Shown here: positions 28,325 to 36,605 of the stretch, piece after piece
Numbering within the stretch: position 1 is the stretch's first letter
Layout of the letters: every line of letters begins with the position of its first letter
Assembly (NCBI GenBank): GCA_031277225.1
Contig: JAITMQ010000074.1
Location: 1-47,581 of the forward strand
Length of the DNA: 47,581 nucleotides
Direction of reading: 5' to 3'
Source of the DNA: Clostridiales bacterium
GTDB taxonomy: Bacteria > Bacillota > Clostridia > Lachnospirales > WRAX01
Notes under the pieces: model-generated
Databases searched by the model: none
Told to the model about the DNA's origin: nothing
Seen by the model: the letters and a program-made list of their open reading frames with translations, nothing else
Translations under genes and position numbers: made by a program

Positions 28325-29161
28325 ATGAGAGAATGGTTTTATGAAGAGCAGACACCGAGCACCCGAATCGCCGTAGAAATACGCAAAATCTTGCATGAGG
28401 AGCAGTCGCAATTTCAGAACATAAAAATTATTGACACCATTCAATTCGGGCGTATGCTTGCGCTGGATGACGTTATTCAAGTTACGGAGCTGGACGAATT
28501 TGCATATCACGAAATGCTTTCCCACGTGCCGCTTCACGCCCACGCAAACCCCGAATCCGTGCTGGTTGTCGGCGGCGGCGACGGCGGCATGGTTCGCGAG
28601 GTTTCTAAGCATGATTCTGTTAAGCGTGTCGTGCTGGCGGAAATTGACGAGGCCGTTGTAAATGCCAGCATTAACCATGTTCCGTCGTTTAGCGTCGCGC
28701 TAAAGGACAACCCGAAGCTGGAAATTCGCATTGGCGACGCCATCGAATATGTCAAGAACCTGCATGAAGAATTTGACGTGATTATTGTGGATTCCAGCGA
28801 CCCCGTGGGCTTCGCCGAAGGCCTTTTTTCGCGCGAATTTTACGGCAATGTTCACAAGGCCTTGCGCCCCGGCGGAATGGTTACGATTCAGGGCGAATCG
28901 CCTTGGTATAAATATCGCCCCATGATTAAGCGCATTTGCGGCTGGTTTGGCGAAATTTTCCCGATTTCCAAGCAATATTGGGCGAATGTGCCGAGCTATC
29001 CTTCGGGAGTGATGCTGTTTCCCGTGGGCTCTAAAGGAAATGACCCCGCAATCCCCATTCGTGAGCCTGTTTGCGGGCTTAGATATTATTCGAAAGAAAT
29101 TCATAAAGCGTCCTTTGTCCTGCCGTTGCATTTGCAAGTTGAACAAATGGAGGAATTTTAG
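28325..29161 (+). CDS. speE: Spermidine synthase (polyamine aminopropyltransferase)
   Basis: FGRMLALDDVIQVTELDEFAYHEMLSHVPL, VLVVGGGDGGMVREV, IIVDSSDPVG. Confidence 0.95.
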   Translation: MREWFYEEQTPSTRIAVEIRKILHEEQSQFQNIKIIDTIQFGRMLALDDVIQVTELDEFAYHEMLSHVPLHAHANPESVLVVGGGDGGMVREVSKHDSVKRVVLAEIDEAVVNASINHVPSFSVALKDNPKLEIRIGDAIEYVKNLHEEFDVIIVDSSDPVGFAEGLFSREFYGNVHKALRPGGMVTIQGESPWYKYRPMIKRICGWFGEIFPISKQYWANVPSYPSGVMLFPVGSKGNDPAIPIREPVCGLRYYSKEIHKASFVLPLHLQVEQMEEF

Positions 29162-29173
29162 AACCGCCGATTC

Positions 29174-31237
29174 TTAGCTTTCTATTTTTCGGGTTCTTTG
29201 ACCGCCTGCCCAATCATCTGCCCAATCATTTACATAATGGTGAATGGTTATCGCATCACAGCCCGCAAAAACGGCATCACCCATGTCTTTTAGGGTTTCG
29301 GGCAGGCGAATTTCCCCAAGTCTGCGGCATTTCCTGAAGGCCGAATTGCCAATTTTTATAAGGCCTTTAAGCTCGCCAATCGATGACAGAGCCTCGCATT
29401 TTTCAAATGCGTTATTTTCGATTTTTCTGCAATTTCCCTTGAAAACAATCGCCCGCAAATCCCTGCAACGGCCAAATGCGGCATAGTCTATGCGTTTAAC
29501 ATTCCCCTCAAAAACAACCTCCCTCAGCGACTTGCAAGAGAAAAAGGCCGAACTTTCAACTATAATGTCGATTTCTTGCGCCGGAAACACAATTTTTGTC
29601 AACTTTTCGCAGTCTTCAAAGGCAGATTTGCCAACGCGAAATACCTTCTCAAAATGCACGGTTCGCAGGTTTTCGCAATTATCAAATGCATAATTTCCAA
29701 TTTCTTCGACATCGTTAAAAAAGACCTCTTCGACATTTCTGCAATTTATAAAGGCCTCGTGATGAATTACAAAAATTCCCTGCGGTATCCTAACGCTGCT
29801 TTCGCTGCCGATATATCTTATTAATTCGTCTTTAAACTCATTTGTAATAAAATCATTCTCAACTATAAGCATTTTGCCGCAGGGATTATTATTGATATAT
29901 TCGCGGCTAATTTCCTCGGTTTCTCCTATGCGCTCCGCCCCGCCGACACGAACGGGGCGGCCACAATTCCAATTTGCGGAAAATTGCAGCCTTATTCGGT
30001 CGCAATGTATTGTCAACTTTTTACATTCGCTAAAGACGGATTCCTTGACCGTTTCGATATTCAGCGGCAGGTCGATTCGCTTAAGCATTGAGCATCTGCG
30101 GAAAGTCGAGCTGCCAATGGTTTCAACAATGCTTAAATTATCAATTTCAATCAAACTTTTACATTTATCAAAGGCGGATTCGCCAATTTCTTGGAATCCA
30201 TTTTTCGAAATTACGGTTTCAAGGTCATAACAGCGTTCAAAGACGGCATCGCCTATTAGCGGCGCTTCGGCAAAAATTGCCCGGCGCAGCCTTGTGCATT
30301 GATAAAATGCAGATTCTGCCAATTCTGCGGCTTGCATAAATTCGACAGACTCCAGCGAATCACAATCTTCAAAGGCCGAAATTCCGACATATATAACCTC
30401 GTTGAGCTTAACCGTTTCCAATTTTTTACAACCTTCAAAGGCATGGTGCTCAATCACCCGCACATTTGAAAAATCGACCGATTTAACGCAGGCGCTTTCC
30501 ATAAAGGCCTCGGCCTCGATTTTTATCACATTTTCGGGAATAATTATATCAAAAGCGGAGCCATAGGGGCTGGAGCCTATGAAGCTGACCAAAGCCGCAT
30601 TTTCGTCCTCGTCGGACAATTCAATCACATTTCCGGCGATTATGGGATTGTCGCAACCGAGGAAAACATGCTTGCCACGCACAACGGAACCCTCGTCGAC
30701 AAAATTTACATTCGCCAAGGACGTACAGGATTTAAAAGCGTTATTATACAATTTTACGGGCTTTTGGAAGGTTATCTCCTTGAGCTGTTCGCAGCCCTCA
30801 AAGGCGGATTCCCCAATAAGCAATACATTCGTAAAAACAACTTTTTCCAGCAAAGTGCAGCCCTTAAAGGCATATGGGCCGATTTCTTCGACATTGCTAA
30901 AATTTACCGTTGTTACACTTTTATTCTCAAAAGTGCCGCTAAGGATTTTTTTCACGCTGTCAGGAATTGTAATTTCGGTTTCCTGCCCTCTATATTCGCT
31001 CAGCATTGTTTTTTCGTCGCCATCCGAAAAAATAAAGTCGCCCCGATTTGGTTCGGAATCTATGGGATATTCCAGCACCCAAGGGATCGTTTTCCGCAAG
31101 GTCTTCTTCCCCTCTTTTGCGACAATTATTTTGTTTTCGTCAAAATCGCCATACCTATATCCCCGCGCCTCCCAAACCATCCGAAGATTCAGCCTGGCTT
31201 CGGCTTCCGTAAAGCCTTCCGCTCTCAATGGTTCCAT
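29174..31237 (-). CDS. BspA-like leucine-rich repeat protein (LRR_5), apparently without signal peptide
   Basis: Repeated AFxxCxxLxxVxF units, e.g. IGPYAFKGCTLLEKVVF, IGNYAFDNCENLRTVHF. Confidence 0.85.
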   Translation of the reverse strand: MEPLRAEGFTEAEARLNLRMVWEARGYRYGDFDENKIIVAKEGKKTLRKTIPWVLEYPIDSEPNRGDFIFSDGDEKTMLSEYRGQETEITIPDSVKKILSGTFENKSVTTVNFSNVEEIGPYAFKGCTLLEKVVFTNVLLIGESAFEGCEQLKEITFQKPVKLYNNAFKSCTSLANVNFVDEGSVVRGKHVFLGCDNPIIAGNVIELSDEDENAALVSFIGSSPYGSAFDIIIPENVIKIEAEAFMESACVKSVDFSNVRVIEHHAFEGCKKLETVKLNEVIYVGISAFEDCDSLESVEFMQAAELAESAFYQCTRLRRAIFAEAPLIGDAVFERCYDLETVISKNGFQEIGESAFDKCKSLIEIDNLSIVETIGSSTFRRCSMLKRIDLPLNIETVKESVFSECKKLTIHCDRIRLQFSANWNCGRPVRVGGAERIGETEEISREYINNNPCGKMLIVENDFITNEFKDELIRYIGSESSVRIPQGIFVIHHEAFINCRNVEEVFFNDVEEIGNYAFDNCENLRTVHFEKVFRVGKSAFEDCEKLTKIVFPAQEIDIIVESSAFFSCKSLREVVFEGNVKRIDYAAFGRCRDLRAIVFKGNCRKIENNAFEKCEALSSIGELKGLIKIGNSAFRKCRRLGEIRLPETLKDMGDAVFAGCDAITIHHYVNDWADDWAGGQRTRKIES

Positions 31238-31250
31238 TTAAATCACCTCA

Positions 31251-31661
31251 TCAACCTTTAAATCGCTTAATTTCGTCAATAACTTCCGATATTTTTTCAT
31301 ATCTTTTTGTTTCATGCGAAACCTCGCCCGGCATCTGCTCAATTTCCTTGATTTTGGAATATATCATGAGTGCCTGCGTAAAATAGACCCTGTCCGCCTC
31401 TAAAAGCGCAAGCAACCCGCCCGAAGACACCAGGGAATTCCACACAGGCGTGTCGAAAAATGTCTTCTGGATTCTTTGGTTGTCGGGATTTAAATTGTCA
31501 AAAATTCTAAGAATTTTTTCCAATTCATAGTCCAAACTGCTGCGAACTTCGATTAAGCGGGCTTTTTCCTGCCTTTTTGTCAAAACCCAAGATGAAATGA
31601 AGCCCAAAAAACTTCCGAAAAAAGTTGCGGGCAATGCCAAAAGTATCGGCCACCAATCCAT
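31251..31661 (-). CDS. Small membrane-anchored hypothetical protein
   Basis: N-terminal TM WPILLALPATFFGSFLGFISSWVL then a charged cytoplasmic segment; abuts the SpoIIE-like gene. Confidence 0.6.
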   Translation of the reverse strand: MDWWPILLALPATFFGSFLGFISSWVLTKRQEKARLIEVRSSLDYELEKILRIFDNLNPDNQRIQKTFFDTPVWNSLVSSGGLLALLEADRVYFTQALMIYSKIKEIEQMPGEVSHETKRYEKISEVIDEIKRFKG

Positions 31662-33122
31662 TTAAATCCCCACCTTTCCTTGGAAAGCAAGCATTGCAAT
31701 CCCGTCTTTTTGCTCGGTTTCACCGGTAAATTTCCCAAAATCGGCCTGTATGACCTTGATTAAGCCTTTGGCTGATAGGCCTTGATAACCATTTGCGGCG
31801 GCCAGCAAGCCTTGATTTGCAAAACGCTTTCCCTCATTGTTTATTGCATAAACAATACTGTCTGTATATAGGCAAATCATATCGCCGCCGTCCAGACGAA
31901 TGGTTTTCTTCTCATATTGCCGCCCTTTTTCGCCTGCCAGCGGAAAAGAAGCCTCAACTTCCATAAAACCAAACATTCCCCCACCCTTTTTAATCAGCGG
32001 CGGATTGTGCCCGGCATTAACAGCCGAAAATTCACCGGTTTTAAGGTTTAAATAGCCCATGAAGGCCGTAACGGCAACATCTTCTTCTTTTGAATCATAT
32101 AAAATGTCATTAATTGTTTCAAAGACCTTGTGCGGAATGTCCTCGGTTGTGCCCTTGGCTGCGATAATCGCGCTGTTTTTAATGGTTAACATAACCCGAC
32201 TCATCAGCAATGCCGCGGAAATACTATTGCCCGAAACATTTCCGATAACCACGGCAATCACATCCTCATCAACAAAAAATGTATCATAAAAATTGCCACC
32301 AACTTCTTTGCCAAAATCTATAAAAGCGTCTATGTCCAAATCCTTCCTTCCGGAAATATCGGGATGGGCAAAGGAGGGCAACAGCCGCATTTGAATATTC
32401 CTTGCGACTTTAAGCTCCGTCAAAACGCGCTCGCGCTCAACGGCCAGGGCTTGGTTTTCGTCGCGCTTTTTAATATAGCCGCGAATTATTATTATCGAAA
32501 CCAAAAGATAGACCGCAAAAGAAATTGCAGACAGGCTGATTGACTGCCTAAAGGCGGCATTAATTACGGTTGCCATGTCCACATCGGCACAGGCCACCGC
32601 CACAACCCGCCCATCTGAAGCAAATATGGGCACATAGGCCGAAACAAGATGGCCCCATTCGGAATCGTCTATAATCGGGGTTTGGGTTTCTTGTCCCGTC
32701 AAATAAACGTCCATAAAATCGTCAAAAACCACCACATCGTCTTCGACGGCGGCAAACACGCCCAGACGCGCAACGGAATCTGAAACGCTCTCCCCCTCGC
32801 GAATGTCGAAAATATAGACAATTCCGCCATCGCCGGGTTTAACTATGTAAAGAAATCTTAAATTATTTGCAATTTTAAGCTCTTGCAACAATTTTACGGC
32901 CGCTTCATAAGATTCGTCCGCCCCATGCAATAAATAACCCTCAAGCCTGTCGCCATCAATAATTGAGGCGGCCATTTGGGCAGATCCGCGCGCAATATCA
33001 AAATATCTGTCCCGCGTGTGATTCATCATAAATAAATACACAACCGCACCAAAAACCGCCGTAATCACCAGCAGAATCGCAATTCCGACAAGCCATATAA
33101 AACCCCTTTTTTTAATGCCCAT
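31662..33122 (-). CDS. Membrane sensor (Cache-like) with SpoIIE/PP2C-type phosphatase domain, metal motifs altered
   Basis: Two TMs flanking an extracellular domain; RNIQMRLLPS...GGNFYD...VVIGNVSGNSISAALLMSR...VNAGHNPPL; start at 33122 by GGGGGAG and promoter position. Confidence 0.8.
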   Translation of the reverse strand: MGIKKRGFIWLVGIAILLVITAVFGAVVYLFMMNHTRDRYFDIARGSAQMAASIIDGDRLEGYLLHGADESYEAAVKLLQELKIANNLRFLYIVKPGDGGIVYIFDIREGESVSDSVARLGVFAAVEDDVVVFDDFMDVYLTGQETQTPIIDDSEWGHLVSAYVPIFASDGRVVAVACADVDMATVINAAFRQSISLSAISFAVYLLVSIIIIRGYIKKRDENQALAVERERVLTELKVARNIQMRLLPSFAHPDISGRKDLDIDAFIDFGKEVGGNFYDTFFVDEDVIAVVIGNVSGNSISAALLMSRVMLTIKNSAIIAAKGTTEDIPHKVFETINDILYDSKEEDVAVTAFMGYLNLKTGEFSAVNAGHNPPLIKKGGGMFGFMEVEASFPLAGEKGRQYEKKTIRLDGGDMICLYTDSIVYAINNEGKRFANQGLLAAANGYQGLSAKGLIKVIQADFGKFTGETEQKDGIAMLAFQGKVGI

Positions 33123-33151
33123 ATGCTCCCCCTCGTTAATTCCAATACAGT

Positions 33152-33180
33152 ATTTTAACAAATCATCCTTGCCATGTCAA
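33152..33180 (-). promoter_or_regulatory. Promoter TTGACA-N17-TAAAAT for the SpoIIE-like gene
   Basis: Reverse strand: -35 33180-33175, -10 33157-33152. Confidence 0.65.
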
Positions 33181-33197
33181 TATAAATTGTGTATAAT
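33169..33197 (+). promoter_or_regulatory. Promoter TTGCCA-N17-TATAAT for the FMN reductase gene
   Basis: -35 33169-33174, -10 33192-33197. Confidence 0.65.
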
Positions 33198-33225
33198 TAA
33201 AAATAAAAAGAGAGGATGATTTTTA

Positions 33226-33849
33226 ATGAAGGTTTTATTGGTTAACGGAAGTCCAAATGAGGCGGGCTGTACTTATGTCGCCCTAAAAGAGATTGCCGGG
33301 GCATTGGAGGCCGACGGCATTGAAAGCGAGATTTTTTGGATTGGAAAAGAGCCTGTCGGCGGCTGTAAGCATTGCGGGAAATGCCGCGAATTAAAGGAAT
33401 GTGTGATTGACGACGGCGTGAATGTTTTCTTGAAAAAGGCGCGCGAGGCGGATGGATTTGTATTCGGCACGCCCGTACATTTTGCGGGGGCGGGCGGCAA
33501 TATTACGGGCTTTATGGACCGCGCGTTTTTCGCCGAAATGTTTAGCGGCGCAAATGCTTTTCGCCTAAAGCCGGCCGCCGTGGTTGTTGCGGCGCGGCGC
33601 GCGGGCACGACTGCCGCCTTTGACCAAATGATAAAATATCCCGCCTATGCCGAGATGTTTATAGTTTCTTCCAGTTATTGGAATATGGTCTTTGGCGCGA
33701 AGGCCGAAGACGTGGCGCAGGACGCGGAGGGGCTGTTTACCATGCGGACTTTGGGGCGGAATATGGCCTATCTGCTGAAATCGCTGAATACTTCCGAAGT
33801 AGAGCCGCCGCTAAAGGAGAAGAAGCCGTTTACGAATTTTATACGCTAG
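33226..33849 (+). CDS. Flavodoxin-fold NAD(P)H-dependent FMN reductase / iron-sulfur flavoprotein-like
   Basis: MKVLLVNGSPNEAGCTYVAL, CKHCGKCRELKECVIDD, FGTPVHFAGAGGNITGFMDR. Confidence 0.88.
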   Translation: MKVLLVNGSPNEAGCTYVALKEIAGALEADGIESEIFWIGKEPVGGCKHCGKCRELKECVIDDGVNVFLKKAREADGFVFGTPVHFAGAGGNITGFMDRAFFAEMFSGANAFRLKPAAVVVAARRAGTTAAFDQMIKYPAYAEMFIVSSSYWNMVFGAKAEDVAQDAEGLFTMRTLGRNMAYLLKSLNTSEVEPPLKEKKPFTNFIR

Positions 33850-33859
33850 GAGGCCGATT

Positions 33860-34414
33860 ATGAGAAATGCGCTTGAAACCGAGCGGCTTATACTGCGGCC
33901 GCTTTGCGCCGAAGACTTTGAGGCCGTACATTCTTGGGCCTCAAATCCCGAAAATGTACGCTATATGTTTTGGGGGCCGAATTCCGAGGAGCAGACGCGG
34001 GAATTCCTTAAAACCACGAAGCCCGGCCGGGATTTTGCCGTTGTTCTTAAGCAAAGCCGCGAAGTTATCGGAAGTTGCGGCATTTATCCGAATGTCAAGG
34101 CCGATTCGGCGGAAATGGGCTGGATTTTGCATATGAATCATTGGAAAAAAGGCTATGGAACGGAGCTTTGCGGCGAACTTATTCGATATGGCATAAATGA
34201 TTTGGGTTTGCGCCGCATTTTCGCGCCCTGCGCCGCCGCAAATCGCGGGTCTTTTCGCATTATGGAGCGAAATGGAATGCGCCGCGAGGCCTTGCACAAA
34301 AAGGCGTTTTGGGCGCGGATTGATGAAGAATGGGTTGATGAGGCGGTTTACGCCATTTTAGCTGAAGAGTTCAATAGTACAGGGGATCCCCGCTTTCGCG
34401 GGGATGACGGTTGA
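33860..34414 (+). CDS. GNAT (RimJ-like) acetyltransferase
   Basis: LETERLILRPLCAEDFEAVHSWASNPENVRYM...GYGTELCGELIRYGIND. Confidence 0.88.
   Translation: MRNALETERLILRPLCAEDFEAVHSWASNPENVRYMFWGPNSEEQTREFLKTTKPGRDFAVVLKQSREVIGSCGIYPNVKADSAEMGWILHMNHWKKGYGTELCGELIRYGINDLGLRRIFAPCAAANRGSFRIMERNGMRREALHKKAFWARIDEEWVDEAVYAILAEEFNSTGDPRFRGDDG
34382..34410. repeat. Dispersed palindrome GGGGATCCCCGCTTTCGCGGGGATGACGG
   Basis: 8-bp arms ATCCCCGC/GCGGGGAT with TTTC loop; inverse orientation copy of 42055-42081. Confidence 0.85.
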
Positions 34415-34426
34415 TAGGAGGTTAAT

Positions 34427-35737
34427 ATGACTGAAAAAATCGTAAAAACGGCGGAAGATTTGCAGGATTTAATGGTGCATTTTCGGCGGGAATTCCACGA
34501 ATTTCCCGAACTTTCGTGGACGGAATTCCGCACGGCCTCACGCGTGGCCATAAACCTTGAAAGCATGGGCTTTAAGACGCTTGTCGGCGAGGAAATTATG
34601 TGCGGCAGCCTAATGAAAAATGTGCCGCCTGCGCACGAACTTGAGTTGCAAATGGAACGCGCCAAAGCCCAAGGCGCGGAGTTGCCATATCTTGACCGAA
34701 TGAAAGGCGGAAAAACAGGCGTTGTAGGCATCCTCGAAACAGGAAAACCCGGCCCCGTAATAGCAATCCGCTTTGACATGGACGCTCTCCCGATAATCGA
34801 GTCCGATTCAAGCAAGCATTTCCCCGCCAGAGAGGGCTTTCGTTCCCGAAATGAGGGGCTTATGCACTCCTGCGGGCATGACGGGCATACGGCCATCGGA
34901 ATGGGCGTGGCGGCACTTTTAACGAAAATTCGCGACGAGCTTAAGGGCACAATTAAGCTGATTTTTCAGCCCGCCGAGGAGGGCGTGCAGGGCGGCGCGA
35001 CTTCCATAATCAAAATGGGGGTTGTGGACGACGCGGATTATATGCTGAGTTTTCATTTGGGCATGGCCCCGCTTCCCGCCACGCTTTTTTGCGAAACCAC
35101 GGGCTTTTTAGCCACTACGAAATTCGACATAAATTTCATAGGCAAATCGGCCCATTCCGGCGCAAATCCCGAAGACGGCAAATCCGCGCTTTTGGCGGCC
35201 GCGGCGGCCACCATGGCCATGCAGGGCATTTATCGGCATAGCGCGGGCGCGTCGCGAATTAGCGTGGGCGTGTTTAATTCGGGTACGGCCAGCAATATTG
35301 TGCCCGACAGGGCATTTTTGGAGCTTGAAACGCGGGGCGAAACCACGGAAATAAACGATTTCATGAAGCGGGAAGTCTATAGGATTTTGGAGGGCGCTGC
35401 GCGTATGTATGATTGCGAAGTCGACCTTCGTCCGGAAGTCGTTGAAACGGGCGAGGCCATTTCTGCCGAATCCGACCCGGAGCTTGTTGCGCTAACCAAG
35501 GAAATCGCCGAAGAATTGGACATTTTTGACGCAATTGAGGATAGCGTGAGTATTGGCGGCAGCGAGGATTATACCTATTTTATGGAGCGCGTTCAACAAA
35601 AGGGCGGAAAAGCCCTGCATTTCAGCGTCGCCGCCGATTTAAAGGCCAAACATCATAATGAGCTTTTCGATTTTAGCGAGGATGTGTTGTGGAAAATAGC
35701 CGCACTTTTGGGCGTTATGATTGTTCGGCTAAAATAG
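34427..35737 (+). CDS. M20 family amidohydrolase (IAA-amino-acid hydrolase/AbgB-like)
   Basis: FRREFHEFPELSWTEFRT, IRFDMDALPI, MHSCGHDGHTAIGMGVAALL, IFQPAEEGVQGG. Confidence 0.9.
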   Translation: MTEKIVKTAEDLQDLMVHFRREFHEFPELSWTEFRTASRVAINLESMGFKTLVGEEIMCGSLMKNVPPAHELELQMERAKAQGAELPYLDRMKGGKTGVVGILETGKPGPVIAIRFDMDALPIIESDSSKHFPAREGFRSRNEGLMHSCGHDGHTAIGMGVAALLTKIRDELKGTIKLIFQPAEEGVQGGATSIIKMGVVDDADYMLSFHLGMAPLPATLFCETTGFLATTKFDINFIGKSAHSGANPEDGKSALLAAAAATMAMQGIYRHSAGASRISVGVFNSGTASNIVPDRAFLELETRGETTEINDFMKREVYRILEGAARMYDCEVDLRPEVVETGEAISAESDPELVALTKEIAEELDIFDAIEDSVSIGGSEDYTYFMERVQQKGGKALHFSVAADLKAKHHNELFDFSEDVLWKIAALLGVMIVRLK

Positions 35738-35738
35738 A

Positions 35739-35767
35739 TTGACAGCCGCCAAAATATGGCATATAAT
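35739..35767 (+). promoter_or_regulatory. Perfect consensus promoter TTGACA-N17-TATAAT upstream of the first ZIP gene
   Basis: -35 35739-35744, -10 35762-35767. Confidence 0.8.
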
Positions 35768-35791
35768 AAGCCTATAGAATGGGGTGATTAT

Positions 35792-36595
35792 TTGGGCGAC
35801 GTAAGTTTTGCGCTATTACTCACACTTTTGGCGGGACTTGCCACGGGCTTGGGCGGCCTGGTTGTAATGTTCACAAAAACCACAAATAAACGCTTTTTAT
35901 GCATTTGCTTAAGCTTTTCTGCCGGCGTAATGCTCTATATTTCATTTGTCGAAATTTTGTTCAAGGGCTTTGAGGTTTTGGGCGAGGAATTGGCCAATGG
36001 CGCGGGCTATATTTGGGGCACTGCCGCCTTTTTCGCAGGCATTGCCGCCATCGCATTAATCGACAAATTCGTTCCGCATGACGACCATGTAACCGAAGAG
36101 CTTTTGGAGGGACATGCCGACAGCGAAACGAAGGGGCTTAAGCGCACGGGTCTAATGTCGGCTCTGGCCGTTTCCATCCATAATTTTCCGGAGGGGCTTG
36201 TAACCTTTATGGCCGCAATGTATGACCCCGCGCTTGGAATCGCAATAGCAATCGCAATCGCCCTGCACAATATCCCCGAAGGAATTGCCATGGCTTCGCC
36301 AATTTATTATGCCACGGGAAGCCGCGCAAAGGCCGTGGGAATCGCAACGGCCTCGGGTTTAACCGAGCCTTTGGGCGGAATTGTCGCCTGGCTTTTGCTT
36401 CGCAATATTTTTGACGACATGGGCGTGGTTTTTGGCGTGTCTTTCGCATTTGTGGCGGGAATAATGGTTTTTGTGGCCGTGCATCAGCTTTTGCCCGCCG
36501 CGCAAAAATATGGCGAGCATCATATGGTGATGAAATGGCTATTTCTCGGCATGGGCTTTATCGCGCTAAGCATGGTACTAATATCATTTATCTAG
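35792..36595 (+). CDS. ZIP family zinc/metal transporter (ZupT-like)
   Basis: SIHNFPEGLVTF, ALHNIPEGIAMA; TTG start at 35792 with GGGGTG SD; ORF-track ATG 35756 lies between the -35 and -10 boxes. Confidence 0.88.
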   Translation: MGDVSFALLLTLLAGLATGLGGLVVMFTKTTNKRFLCICLSFSAGVMLYISFVEILFKGFEVLGEELANGAGYIWGTAAFFAGIAAIALIDKFVPHDDHVTEELLEGHADSETKGLKRTGLMSALAVSIHNFPEGLVTFMAAMYDPALGIAIAIAIALHNIPEGIAMASPIYYATGSRAKAVGIATASGLTEPLGGIVAWLLLRNIFDDMGVVFGVSFAFVAGIMVFVAVHQLLPAAQKYGEHHMVMKWLFLGMGFIALSMVLISFI

Positions 36596-36605
36596 GGGTG
36601 AATTT

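Noticed and set aside
30579-31261. Plus-strand ORFs opposite the LRR protein
   Set aside because: Periodic composition mirrors the LRR coding strand; no independent evidence.
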